Shown piece by piece: positions 1 to 7,365 of a DNA stretch of 16,039 bases (the first letter of the stretch is position 1; the number at the start of each line of letters is the position of its first letter). The notes under the pieces are model-generated. The model made no database searches and had not been told where the DNA came from. It saw only the letters and a program-made list of their open reading frames with translations. Where the stretch lies: the NCBI GenBank assembly GCA_002507425.1, contig DAZU01000037.1, positions 1-16,039 on the forward strand, read 5' to 3'. Source of the DNA: Euryarchaeota archaeon UBA53. GTDB lineage: Archaea; Thermoplasmatota; Poseidoniia; Poseidoniales; Poseidoniaceae. Position numbers and translations under genes: made by a program.

Positions 1-1
1 A

Positions 2-214
2 ATGTGGATGCAGGAGGCCAAAAACTTGGAACTTGCAAGAAATTGGAATGAGGCTGCCAAGGCCTATGAAAAGGCAGGAATGTATGCTGAAGCAGGTAGA
101 ATCCGAAAAGAGTATCTCGAAGATATACAACCGCTCGTGAAAATTGGAAAACTCGGTGATACAATTCTCAATGACTCAGTTATGATTTCGGAAGATAATG
201 AGAATAATATCTGA
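2..214 (+). CDS. C-terminal fragment of a TPR-like helical protein (5' partial)
   Basis: The reading frame is open at the left edge, so the visible ATG at base 2 is probably internal; 70 residues remain before the TGA. Residues 3-40 form amphipathic helices with the spacing of a tetratricopeptide-like hairpin (A-x-x-L-E-x-A-R-x-W-x-x-A-A, then A-Y-E-x-A-G-x-x-x-E-A-G-R-I-R). A short segment with a D-T-I-L-N-D-S-V core and an acidic, Asn-rich tail follow. From memory, archaeal proteins that end in a SHOCT domain often have a similar helix pair followed by a D-T-x-x-x-D-S-V stretch, but no SHOCT domain is visible here. Function is unknown; a scaffold or adaptor role is only a guess. A gap of about 100 bases separates it from gcvH, and nothing clear is seen in that gap. 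Confidence 0.6.
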   Translation: MWMQEAKNLELARNWNEAAKAYEKAGMYAEAGRIRKEYLEDIQPLVKIGKLGDTILNDSVMISEDNENNI

Positions 215-305
215 TTAATATCCATAATAATTTACCAGCCTTTTACTGGGATTGGAATTAACAACTTTGGAGAAGGTTTCATTTCCTAGATGTTATACGA
301 AGTAT

Positions 306-311
306 GGGTGA
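306..311 (+). promoter_or_regulatory. Shine-Dalgarno site deciding the gcvH start
   Basis: GGGTGA lies five bases before the ATG at 317 and matches the GGTGA core expected to pair with the archaeal 16S 3' end. The ATG at 290, in the same frame, has no comparable site at normal spacing. This favours 317 as the start. Confidence 0.5.
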
Positions 312-316
312 GAGAG

Positions 317-700
317 ATGAGTGACGTCCCAGATGGCCTATATTATACAAAGGAACATGAATGGATTAGAGTTGAAGGAGATGAGGTTGTGATAGGTATT
401 ACAGACCATGCACAAAATGCTCTTACAGACATCGTTTACATCGAATTACCAGAAGTTGGCGAAACTTGTGAAGACATGGGTGAGTTTGCAATTGTTGAAT
501 CTGTTAAATCTGCTTCCCCTATTTTCGCACCACTGGCTGGTGAGATAACCGCTGTTAATGATGACCTAGACGACACTCCAGAACTCATGAATGAAGATCC
601 ATATGGGCAAGGTTGGATTATAAGAATGAAATTAAACGATGCTTCCGCCGTTTCACAACTCATGTCTCCTGCCGATTATAAAGCTGAAATTGGCGAGTGA
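317..700 (+). CDS. gcvH: glycine cleavage system H protein (lipoyl carrier)
   Basis: This is the lipoyl-carrying protein that shuttles the aminomethyl group from P protein to T protein in glycine cleavage; H-like proteins can also take part in lipoate transfer. From the chosen start it is 127 residues, the usual length. Seen in the sequence: the opening Y-T-K-E-H-E-W at about residues 10-16, the G-I-T-D-H-A-Q segment, and the lipoylation site E-S-V-K-S-A with the acceptor Lys at residue 64, the family's usual position. The C-terminal N-x-D-P-Y-G-Q-G-W-I motif is also intact. An in-frame ATG at 290 would add nine residues unlike the family, and the ribosome site at 306-311 supports 317. No P, T or L genes are in the window. 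It is followed seven bases later by rnhA on the same strand, so the two are probably co-transcribed. Confidence 0.95.
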   Translation: MSDVPDGLYYTKEHEWIRVEGDEVVIGITDHAQNALTDIVYIELPEVGETCEDMGEFAIVESVKSASPIFAPLAGEITAVNDDLDDTPELMNEDPYGQGWIIRMKLNDASAVSQLMSPADYKAEIGE

Positions 701-707
701 AATTTGA

Positions 708-1232
708 ATGTTTCACATCTACGTTGACGGTTCCTGCCTTGGAAACCAGAACGTAAATTTTGACACACCTGCTGGCTGGGGTGTTGTTATTGTAACCGGA
801 TCTAATGATTTGGGCAGAGGAAATGGAGACATTCTACACGAGTTTTGTGGTCAAGTTGTTACAGATCCTATTGATTTCGGGTTTATCGGAGCTGAGGTGG
901 GTTCCAACAATACCGCAGAACTAACTGGTTTTGCTGAGGCTTTGAGATGGGCACTGACCGAGGGTGGTGAGGATGAAATTATCATCAAGACAGATTCACA
1001 GTATGCTGGAAATCAGGCCACTGGGTCCTGGAAAACAAAAGCAAATAGAGAATTGGTTGGACATGTCCAATCACTGTGGAATGAAGTGAGTAAACTAAGA
1101 GCACTTTCTTGGGAACACGTCAAAGCGCATGCTGGACATCGCTGGAATGAAAGGGCTGATCACTTGGCTATTAGAGCTGCAAACGGAGAAAAACCAATTT
1201 CGCTTTCTTTTTGGAAGCCTGGACAGCGCTAA
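708..1232 (+). CDS. rnhA: ribonuclease HI
   Basis: This enzyme cleaves the RNA strand of RNA/DNA hybrids. All catalytic positions are visible in the 174-residue product: Asp7 in Y-V-D-G-S, Glu71 in N-N-T-A-E-L, Asp96 in K-T-D-S-Q-Y, His141 in K-A-H-A-G-H, and Asp151 in N-E-R-A-D. The H-to-D spacing of ten equals that of E. coli RNase HI (His124 and Asp134). It is about 20 residues longer than E. coli RNase HI; the extra length lies mainly between the first and second acidic residues (about residues 30-66). That stretch includes the segment G-A-E-V-G-S-N-N-T-A-E-L. The start is ATG at 708, seven bases after the gcvH stop. Its TAA overlaps the stop of the opposing nucleotidyltransferase gene by four bases. 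The family call is secure. Whether it serves Okazaki primer removal or R-loop clearance cannot be read from sequence. Confidence 0.93.
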   Translation: MFHIYVDGSCLGNQNVNFDTPAGWGVVIVTGSNDLGRGNGDILHEFCGQVVTDPIDFGFIGAEVGSNNTAELTGFAEALRWALTEGGEDEIIIKTDSQYAGNQATGSWKTKANRELVGHVQSLWNEVSKLRALSWEHVKAHAGHRWNERADHLAIRAANGEKPISLSFWKPGQR

Positions 1233-2080
1233 AGTCTTGATTCAAGCCATTTCCTCAAATCATCACTAAAATCTTCTCTTCTTAACGCGTGATCTATCTG
1301 ACTCTTTATCCAAGGGAGTGGTGATCCTGAATCATACCATTGATAATTGGAAAGGTCAACACCAACTAGTCCGTCGTTTCTAATCCAGTGCTGCTGAACA
1401 GCGATAGATTGCATTTCACCGAATTCTTCGTAAGCGTATTTTTCAAGCAACGACAGTGTATCTTCTGTAAATAAGTATCTGCCGCAAAGCACTTTGTTAC
1501 TTGGGGCGCTTTCTCTCGGTGGCTTTTCAACAATTTCGATTATTTTGTTATTAGACATAACTACTACTCCATAGTTTTCTGGATCCTGAACAGTTGAAAG
1601 CCCTACGCAAGGTAACCCACTTTCCAAGTATGCGTCAACCAATAAATTACACGCATTAGATGCGACATAATTTGATGGAGGTGTGTGCTCTTCAATTAAC
1701 AGATTGTCTCCTAGCAACACCAAAAATGGCCCAGATATGGCATGCAGAGCACATGATAATGCATCGCCAAAGCCCTTCGGTACATGCTGAATATGGACTT
1801 GGTATTCAACGTCTGCAAATGGCGAAATAAGTTCTTCAGGTATGTCTTTTCGATGAATTGAAAGGTGGGTGTTATCTCGAAAGAAACCTGATAAATCCTT
1901 TTTTGGGGAGGTGATAATGTGAACTCTTTTTACTCCAGCATTCACCGCTTCTCTAACCAAATGAGTTAATGCCGGTATGTCTACCAATGGCATGGATTCT
2001 TTGGCTATGGCTGAGCTTGCTGGTAACATCCTCGCTCCTAAGCCGCCAGCGACGATAATAGCATCCTCAACCGCTGTCAT
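1229..2080 (-). CDS. GalU-type nucleotidyltransferase (probable UTP-glucose-1-phosphate uridylyltransferase)
   Basis: From the ATG at 2080 the protein is 283 residues, normal for GalU/RfbA-like sugar nucleotidyltransferases, which make NDP-sugars for glycans. Visible: the N-terminal nucleotide-binding signature at about residues 8-31 (V-A-G-G-L-G-A-R-M-L-P, then A-K-E-S-M-P-L) with the catalytic-type Arg and Lys; the metal/sugar region V-L-L-G-D-N; D-P-E-N-Y-G-V-V; V-E-K-P; S-N-K-V-L-C-G-R-Y; and G-E-M-Q followed by Y-D-S-G-S. Overall order fits GalU best. The Thr usual in the GLGTR signature is Ala here, and the usual D-D is D-N, so substrate use may differ. The frame stays open upstream to 2242, but that would run over the divergent gene's 5' end and adds non-family sequence, so Met at 2080 is preferred. 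It probably supplies activated sugar for glycosylation of surface proteins such as those encoded nearby (inference). Confidence 0.85.
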   Translation of the reverse strand: MTAVEDAIIVAGGLGARMLPASSAIAKESMPLVDIPALTHLVREAVNAGVKRVHIITSPKKDLSGFFRDNTHLSIHRKDIPEELISPFADVEYQVHIQHVPKGFGDALSCALHAISGPFLVLLGDNLLIEEHTPPSNYVASNACNLLVDAYLESGLPCVGLSTVQDPENYGVVVMSNNKIIEIVEKPPRESAPSNKVLCGRYLFTEDTLSLLEKYAYEEFGEMQSIAVQQHWIRNDGLVGVDLSNYQWYDSGSPLPWIKSQIDHALRREDFSDDLRKWLESRL

Positions 2081-2132
2081 TGCAATGCTAACACCCTCAT
2101 TCTTTTCAAGCGTCGCGCCCCAAAGAGAGTTT

Positions 2133-2540
2133 ATGGGGGAAAAATCCGAGTGGCGTTTATTTGCCGCTACCGGAGTTGTTTTGGTCGGTATTACGTTTAC
2201 AGACCTATCTCCAAGTGGGCCTTGGAATGATGAGACTTTCACCTCAGGAGCGCTTGGTCTAACTGGTTTACTATTACTCTACATTGCCTGGTTTAGACTA
2301 ACATTTCAGCGTAAAGGACTCGTACCAACAATAGATTTGTGGAGCCATCCGCAAACAACTTCAAAAACCGTTTTTTCTGTGGGTTTGGTAGTTTTAGCAG
2401 TCGCTTACGCCGTTGGGCGTATCGATTACTTTCCTGAGCCAGCTGGGCTGGTTTTGTCTTTAATCGGCCTGCTGGTAACCACAAACGGATTTTATGTATG
2501 GTTATCAACAGCTGGACCTTTATCCCAAGAGGAGGAGTGA
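2133..2540 (+). CDS. hypothetical four-helix integral membrane protein
   Basis: I do not recognise a family. From the ATG at 2133 the product is 135 residues with four hydrophobic segments, at roughly 8-26, 40-60, 82-102 and 108-129. Short polar loops separate them and an acidic tail ends in E-E-E. One loop contains W-S-H-P-Q; another contains R-I-D-Y-F-P-E-P. No catalytic motif is visible. The frame is open further upstream to 1977, but that part is antisense to the conserved nucleotidyltransferase start, so 2133 is chosen. Divergent promoters must lie within the 52 bases shared with the gene at 2080. Its TGA (2538-2540) directly abuts the stop of the opposing surface-protein gene (2541-2543), with no space between. 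Confidence 0.75.
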   Translation: MGEKSEWRLFAATGVVLVGITFTDLSPSGPWNDETFTSGALGLTGLLLLYIAWFRLTFQRKGLVPTIDLWSHPQTTSKTVFSVGLVVLAVAYAVGRIDYFPEPAGLVLSLIGLLVTTNGFYVWLSTAGPLSQEEE

Positions 2541-4628
2541 TTACTCTTCTTCGGAATATTCTGGTGTACGCACCATAACCAAGAGGTAAATCAAAAGGGC
2601 CAATATTATTATTGTCAAAATTACTGTTGCAGCAGTTGCTGTGTTTTGTTTTCCAGAGTCTTCGTCGCCTGAATTATCCTCGTCGGCCGTGTTTTCGTCG
2701 TCGGATGTGCAAGCGATTTCCGTACATACCCACTGTCCTGAATCGCATGTGCATGAATTACAGCCATCCGAGGCAGGTCTAGTACTACCATCCTCACAAA
2801 TAGGAGATGGCCCAATAAAATTCCATGTTAAGGTAAAACCAATTTGATTGTCACCTGTTGAAATCATTCCAATACACTCCTCTTCTGTCTGATTAGCACT
2901 AAGTGTTAAAATCCAGTCACTTTCGACCGAGACTGAGGTCCCTAACCCATCAATTCCTTGACATGTAATCTGTTGCACCGCCTCAGACGTAGATATCAAG
3001 ATGTAATCTCCTTCGTAAAGGGAGCCGAGTGAGATTATACTGCCATCTGTTAAATTGCCTCTAAAGCCTGATGTAGTTGATAGTTGAGCTACTATCTGAT
3101 TCTCCGTATTCTCCACCATTTCTTCGCTTTCCTGAAGTGGATTTTGTAGCGAGTTTACCCCAAGAACAACCGATTCATCGTGCCAAGATTTCTGCTCAGA
3201 ACCCCATGCTGCCTCGATTGTAACTGCATACCATGCATCGTCTGCCGCAATAACCGGATTGTAAGAAAACTGTTGGCTAGAAACATTAGTTGAGCCCAGC
3301 TCTTCGACATCTTGCATAGATTCTATCGGCCCGATTATAGACCGCCATATTCTTGCTGTTGCACCTTGATTGTTGGTGTAATCTTCCCAAGAAATTGTGA
3401 TTGTCCCATCCACATTTCGGTCAGCAGTTAATTCCCTAACTGTCGATATGCCAATAGTAGTTTCAACAATAGGGTCTGAAACGGGTGATGATTCTGTTAG
3501 TTCCAATTTCTCGTTTCCTTGGGAATCTTGAAGGGTTATAGCGTAACTTGTTTGCCTGTGCTCGCCCATAGGTATAACAATCTCAAAAGAAGTTTGAGAG
3601 TAATCAACTGATCCCAAATATTGACTAGAGTCTATTCTATCCAATCCTTGCTCATGACGATAGATGTTAACAGAAATATCACCATCAGCTAATCCTGCCT
3701 GCCAACTAACAATTGTGTTAGAGGTTTCTGGATTGAAGTAGGCTTCTAATTCTCCCACAAATACAGGGGCTACATTATCTTCGATTACAGGTTGTGTTAG
3801 GGTGTTACTACCGATAAATCTCGTGTCTTCAGAGGTAGGATACAATAGGGTTGCTGAATAGTAAATTTCTCTTTCAACCGATGTCCCTGAATGGTTAATT
3901 TGGTAACTTGTAGTTCCAGCAGTAATGCTGCTGCTAACTATGGTTTTAGGCATAGAATCCCAATTCTCTCGGGTTGCTGGAGAGTAGTGGCTATAAATCA
4001 TAATTGAATGGTTCATATCCAAACTATCTGGATAAGCCCAAGTCAAATCTGTAACTCCATCCGAGTAGCTTGCAGTTAGATTCTCAACAGCGACTACATT
4101 GGAGGTATATTCCTCTGTTGATGCAATATCTTCACCCGTCATTGGGTCATATGATGCGGCAATGTAATGGTTATCATACCAATCATCCCATTCTGACTCG
4201 AGCATCGTTGTGTTACCACTATTCCCTGGCGTAGTTTCCGTTGCCAACAAATAGTTCGCATAGACAAGGCCAAAATTTGGAGTGACTTCCATTTCAAAGG
4301 TATTTCCAGAACACTCTGAGTTTAACATTAATCTAGAGCAAAGAGTAAAATTTTCCACAAATTCGTAAGTCCAAACACTTAGGTTTGATGGTTCACTAGC
4401 AACCCTGTACAATAGTATGTTTGTAGTGCGTAGTAAATCTAGTAAGGACGAGTTATCGGTTTCTGGGACCGTGATAAATAAGGTAGTAATTTCAGTAGAA
4501 TTATCGAAAGATGATGAGATAGTGATACCTGTATCTGAATCTATCACGATATTATCAGCGGTGACGTTGGTTGACAATGGAATTGTCGAAAGCAGTAGAA
4601 GCGATGTGAATAAGACTGCGCAGCGCAT
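2541..4628 (-). CDS. large exported surface protein, FN3-like domains, Cys-rich module, C-terminal anchor
   Basis: From the ATG at 4628 the protein has 695 residues. It begins with a typical signal peptide (M-R-C-A-V-L-F-T-S-L-L-L-L then a small-residue T-N-V-T-A cleavage region). About three fibronectin-III/Ig-like beta domains follow, near residues 180-280, 290-385 and 397-490; each opens with a V-x-x-L-T-A or similar strand and a W near strand C. There are around a dozen N-x-S/T sequons. Residues 611-640 hold a six-cysteine module (separate entry). A strongly acidic linker leads to one membrane helix at about 665-686 and a short tail, so most of the protein faces outside. A TTG at 4655 would give nine more residues but has no ribosome site and a worse signal peptide. 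It lies 37 bases after the HEAT-repeat gene and is probably its operon partner. Ligand unknown; adhesion or polymer binding is conceivable. Confidence 0.85.
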   Translation of the reverse strand: MRCAVLFTSLLLLSTIPLSTNVTADNIVIDSDTGITISSSFDNSTEITTLFITVPETDNSSLLDLLRTTNILLYRVASEPSNLSVWTYEFVENFTLCSRLMLNSECSGNTFEMEVTPNFGLVYANYLLATETTPGNSGNTTMLESEWDDWYDNHYIAASYDPMTGEDIASTEEYTSNVVAVENLTASYSDGVTDLTWAYPDSLDMNHSIMIYSHYSPATRENWDSMPKTIVSSSITAGTTSYQINHSGTSVEREIYYSATLLYPTSEDTRFIGSNTLTQPVIEDNVAPVFVGELEAYFNPETSNTIVSWQAGLADGDISVNIYRHEQGLDRIDSSQYLGSVDYSQTSFEIVIPMGEHRQTSYAITLQDSQGNEKLELTESSPVSDPIVETTIGISTVRELTADRNVDGTITISWEDYTNNQGATARIWRSIIGPIESMQDVEELGSTNVSSQQFSYNPVIAADDAWYAVTIEAAWGSEQKSWHDESVVLGVNSLQNPLQESEEMVENTENQIVAQLSTTSGFRGNLTDGSIISLGSLYEGDYILISTSEAVQQITCQGIDGLGTSVSVESDWILTLSANQTEEECIGMISTGDNQIGFTLTWNFIGPSPICEDGSTRPASDGCNSCTCDSGQWVCTEIACTSDDENTADEDNSGDEDSGKQNTATAATVILTIIILALLIYLLVMVRTPEYSEEE
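2709..2798 (-). other. six-cysteine module matching the pacifastin pattern
   Basis: Within the surface protein, residues 611-640 read C-x11-C-N-x-C-x-C-x2-G-x3-C-T-x3-C. That is the spacing and the fixed Asn, Gly and Thr of the pacifastin light-chain inhibitor consensus as I remember it from arthropods. Similar C-N-x-C-x-C modules also occur in bacterial surface proteins. The module sits just outside the membrane, ahead of the acidic linker. Pattern match is direct; an inhibitor function is not established. Confidence 0.6.
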
Positions 4629-4665
4629 GTTTGGCCAATGACAGGCCGCGTTCAAGAGTTTTGTG

Positions 4666-6132
4666 TCAATCTACTGGTCCCATATCGTCAAGCGTTTCTA
4701 AAGCATCATCGAGTTTAGGAAGGTCTCCTTCAATCATATCTGAAACATATACTCCTTCTACTCTAAGCGCCGTAGGTTGCTCTGCTTCGCCAATCATCCA
4801 CCTTTGCCATTGAACAGCCCTATCTTCGTTTTTTACCCCCATTAGTAGCCACAAACTTTCGATGTCAAGTCCCTTAAGCGAGAGAAGAGTTGTAGCAAAT
4901 CTCTGAGTGTCGATCTCATCCATCCGGACTAGTAACTCTCGCAGGCGGGTAAGCACCGATTCGTCACCATCGGCCCACATCTTGGGAATTATGCCTCTTG
5001 AATCTTCTGAAAATTCCCCGAGATAATCACGAAGCGTGTGGACTAAATTTCTTCGAACTGTACGAGAGGGGTGATTGCACAAAACCTCTATTTTATCTGC
5101 CCACATTTTCTTGTCTAAATTTTTAATCTCTCCAATAGATGAACTGGCCGCTGCCAAAACGCTTTCATCAGTATCTTTCAGCATTAGTTCGAATAAATCC
5201 TTAGCTTCGTTTGGAATACGCCTAAACAGCAAAGGTAGAGAGTCTGCAATCGCTCTGCGGATTGTCAAATCCTCTCTGTTTGAAAGAATACGCACGCATT
5301 CTGATGCAGCTGAAGGATTGGTTTCGGCCAACTTAGGTAAACAAAGGACTACTTTAGAAGCGGCCTGGCTGTCTGAATCTTTACAACTATCAATCAGAAT
5401 TCTAGGTATCTCCAGAGCCTTAATCAAGGGTTCTCTTTCCAGAAGTAATCTGCACCATTCAATCAGTAGTATACGTCTTTCAGAATCTCCTATTGATAGG
5501 TTTCTCATAACCCATTTCGCAGCTTCGACTCCGGTTGGATTGGTTGAGACTATACTATTTCTGGGAACCACTCCGTGGGGATTCCAATCTATATTAGCCG
5601 CCGATGGGTTTGGTTTCGTATGCCATGTCCCTGGCCTTTCTGCAATAGCGATTGATTCTACTAGATGATATCCCTGATGTAGCGGTTGTCCTGATGATTT
5701 TCTTGATAGCCCATTTATCATTACAAGTGCCAACCACCACCTATCAATGTCGGGGTTTGAAGCATCAAGGGCTTGTGATAGCCACTCAGTGGCAATCGCA
5801 AACTGCAATCTTTCGCTAAGAATATCAAGTCTTCTCAAAAGCCATCGTTCATGAACAATCAATGGATCATCGGTAAGGTTCATTCTATGTGGTATTATCA
5901 AATCAACAACAAGATTTAGATGTCTATCAAACATTCCTTTATCGGCTTTTAACAGGCCAATTCCCAACTCTAAAATTTGGTTTTTGCTACTCGGAGGGTT
6001 CGGAGGAAAGTCCTTGTCAAAAAACGGAGGGCTTGGTAGAGGCCATGACTCTAATCCGGCTGAAAGTGATGAGCTAAGGTCAAGTTCGAGCCGTGAGAAG
6101 ATTATATCTGCCACTTCTCGCTTAGTTTTCAT
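4666..6132 (-). CDS. HEAT-repeat protein of unknown function
   Basis: From the ATG at 6132 the product has 488 residues, with no signal peptide or membrane helix, so it is probably cytoplasmic. The N-terminal 45 residues end in a Pro-rich stretch (W-P-L-P-S-P-P-F-F and N-P-P-S-S). Residues about 50-230 are mostly helical and rich in Trp and Arg. Residues about 237-407 show HEAT/armadillo-like helical pairs, with recurring patterns of the type D-x-x-x-x-V-R-R-x-x-x-x-x-L (for example L-T-I-R-R-A-I-A-D-S-L and R-T-V-R-R-N-L-V-H-T-L). Such repeats usually form protein-binding solenoids. A GTG at 6141 is an alternative start; GGTGGG just before the ATG favours 6132. It begins 41 bases after the TFB gene and ends 37 bases before the surface-protein ATG, so the three genes probably share a transcript. 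The binding partner is unknown. Confidence 0.8.
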   Translation of the reverse strand: MKTKREVADIIFSRLELDLSSSLSAGLESWPLPSPPFFDKDFPPNPPSSKNQILELGIGLLKADKGMFDRHLNLVVDLIIPHRMNLTDDPLIVHERWLLRRLDILSERLQFAIATEWLSQALDASNPDIDRWWLALVMINGLSRKSSGQPLHQGYHLVESIAIAERPGTWHTKPNPSAANIDWNPHGVVPRNSIVSTNPTGVEAAKWVMRNLSIGDSERRILLIEWCRLLLEREPLIKALEIPRILIDSCKDSDSQAASKVVLCLPKLAETNPSAASECVRILSNREDLTIRRAIADSLPLLFRRIPNEAKDLFELMLKDTDESVLAAASSSIGEIKNLDKKMWADKIEVLCNHPSRTVRRNLVHTLRDYLGEFSEDSRGIIPKMWADGDESVLTRLRELLVRMDEIDTQRFATTLLSLKGLDIESLWLLMGVKNEDRAVQWQRWMIGEAEQPTALRVEGVYVSDMIEGDLPKLDDALETLDDMGPVD

Positions 6133-6173
6133 TTTGCCCACCCACTATCTGGGCATCCGCTTTGGAGGCCTAC

Positions 6174-7142
6174 TTAGATGTCTAATTCTATGTTCAAGTT
6201 CTGAATTAGCTCTTTGTATCGGTTACGGATTGTTACTTCTGTTACACCGGCAACTTCTGCTACTTCCCTTTGAGTTCTTCTCTTTCCACACAGAACACTT
6301 GCTATGTAAATTATTGAAGCTGCTATGCCAGTCGGTCCACGGCCACTTGTCAGCTCTTTCTCCTGAGCGGCTTTGATAAGCTCGTGTGCCTTTGCTTCAA
6401 CCTCAGCGTCCAGCCCAAGACCTGAGCAAAACCTAGAGATATAATCCTCGGGGCCTGTTGGCATTATCTTCATCTTCAGCTCTCTTACCATAAATCTGTA
6501 AGTTCTTCCAATTTCTTTTCGGCCTGTCCTGCTTGCTTGGCCGATTTCATCAAGCGTTCGAGGCACACCGCATTGGCGGCAGGCTGCATAAAGTGACGCA
6601 GCGGCAACACCCTCAATCGACCTACCTCGAATCAATCTTTTCTCGACTGCTTTCTTGTAATTAACAGCCGCCGCTTCTCTTACAGACTTTGGGAGCTCAA
6701 GCCTACTTGCCATTCGATCTAGTTCCGCTAGAGCCATAGCAAGATTTCTCTCGGTTGCGTTTGAAACTCTGGAGCGTTTTTGCCATTTCCTCATTCGGTA
6801 GAATTGGGATCGATAACGAGAATTGATTGTTTTACCTGAGTAATCTTTGTTCTGCCAATCGATGTCTGTCGACAAACCCTTGTCGTGCAGCATTACAGTC
6901 ATAGGTGCTCCGGTTCGTGCTCTCTGATCCCCTTGCTCAGGAGAGAATACACGCCATTCCGCACCCTGATCGATTACATTGTCCTCTAATACCAGACCGC
7001 AATCATCGCACACCACCTCTCCTCGTGTTTCATCACGAGTCAAGGAGCGGCTTCCACATTCGCTACATTTTACAATATCTTCTACATGTTGATTATTATC
7101 CATACTGCCACAACCGCAATCAACCTGTTCGTTGATTTGCAA
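6174..7142 (-). CDS. tfb: transcription initiation factor TFB
   Basis: TFB bridges TBP on the TATA box and RNA polymerase at archaeal promoters. Numbered from the TTG at 7142 (322 residues), the zinc ribbon is C26-x2-C29-x15-C45-x2-C48. Next comes the W-R-V-F / R-A-R-T-G-A-P B-reader region with D-K-G-L-S-T-D-I. Two cyclin repeats follow, at about 120-210 and 215-310, each with the expected G-x-A-A-A/S-x-x-Y-x-A motif (G-V-A-A-A-S-L-Y-A-A and G-I-A-A-S-I-I-Y-I-A). The C-terminal helix-turn-helix (R-T-Q-R-E-V-A-E-V-A-G-V-T-E-V-T-I-R-N-R) contacts the BRE. Start choice is open: TTG 7142 has a good ribosome site five bases upstream; ATG 7103 gives a more typical N-terminus but no such site. The longer form adds a short C-G-C-G segment. 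It appears to be the first gene of a minus-strand unit. Confidence 0.95.
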   Translation of the reverse strand: MQINEQVDCGCGSMDNNQHVEDIVKCSECGSRSLTRDETRGEVVCDDCGLVLEDNVIDQGAEWRVFSPEQGDQRARTGAPMTVMLHDKGLSTDIDWQNKDYSGKTINSRYRSQFYRMRKWQKRSRVSNATERNLAMALAELDRMASRLELPKSVREAAAVNYKKAVEKRLIRGRSIEGVAAASLYAACRQCGVPRTLDEIGQASRTGRKEIGRTYRFMVRELKMKIMPTGPEDYISRFCSGLGLDAEVEAKAHELIKAAQEKELTSGRGPTGIAASIIYIASVLCGKRRTQREVAEVAGVTEVTIRNRYKELIQNLNIELDI

Positions 7143-7147
7143 TATCG

Positions 7148-7154
7148 CTCCCCC
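7148..7154 (-). promoter_or_regulatory. Shine-Dalgarno-like site before the TFB TTG codon
   Basis: On the minus strand GGGGGAG is followed by five bases and then TTG at 7142. The GGAG core and spacing fit a ribosome site. It is the main reason to consider TTG 7142 rather than ATG 7103 as the TFB start. Confidence 0.4.
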
Positions 7155-7190
7155 AGCAGGGGTTATTTAATGTTTGTTACACTACCTTTA

Positions 7191-7198
7191 ATTATAAA
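7191..7198 (-). promoter_or_regulatory. candidate TATA box for the TFB gene
   Basis: On the minus strand TTTATAAT lies in an A/T-rich run. About 25 bases downstream would put transcription start near 7168, giving a short leader that includes the ribosome site at 7148-7154. Placement is by eye; the whole 7143-7335 region is A/T-rich, so other boxes are possible. Confidence 0.35.
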
Positions 7199-7282
7199 AA
7201 AATACGAAATTGCTCGCAGTATATCATTTAGCACCTTTTTTGAAAATATTTTTTAATCCACATAGCCTTAACCAGAGTTTTA

Positions 7283-7290
7283 CTTAATTA
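7283..7290 (+). promoter_or_regulatory. candidate TATA box for the aconitase-family gene
   Basis: CTTAATTA on the plus strand is a reasonable archaeal TATA-like element. Start of transcription would fall near 7310-7315, leaving a leader of about 50 bases before ATG 7366. It shares the divergent region with the TFB promoter. Confidence 0.25.
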
Positions 7291-7354
7291 TCACCTAATT
7301 TGACAAAAATAGATGAACGAACCCGTTAAACCCGTATGCCTCCTGAAGAGGATT

Positions 7355-7362
7355 GGAGGGGG
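7355..7362 (+). promoter_or_regulatory. Shine-Dalgarno site deciding the start of the aconitase-family gene
   Basis: GGAGGGGG precedes the ATG at 7366; the GGAGG core ends six bases before it. The in-frame ATG at 7336 has no such site, so 7366 is preferred. Confidence 0.55.
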
Positions 7363-7365
7363 AAG

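Noticed and set aside
1977..2132. Upstream extension of the four-helix membrane protein
   Set aside because: This part is antisense to the conserved N-terminal signature of the nucleotidyltransferase; the hydrophobic protein makes sense from 2133.
2081..2242. N-terminal extension of the nucleotidyltransferase
   Set aside because: The 54 extra residues are unlike the family and would cover the divergent gene's start; the family start is right after Met at 2080.
2644..2706. Repetitive TCG/TCC-rich stretch
   Set aside because: It is the coding sequence of the acidic Asp/Glu linker of the surface protein, not a separate repeat element.
5075..5668. Long open frame on the plus strand (197 codons)
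   Set aside because: It is antisense to the HEAT-repeat gene, has no recognisable domain and a Ser/Leu/Ile-rich shadow composition, and has no ribosome site.
7151..7162. CCCC-AGCA-GGGG inverted repeat before the TFB gene
   Set aside because: The four-base stem is too short to claim as structure, and half of it is explained by the ribosome-site-like GGGGGAG.
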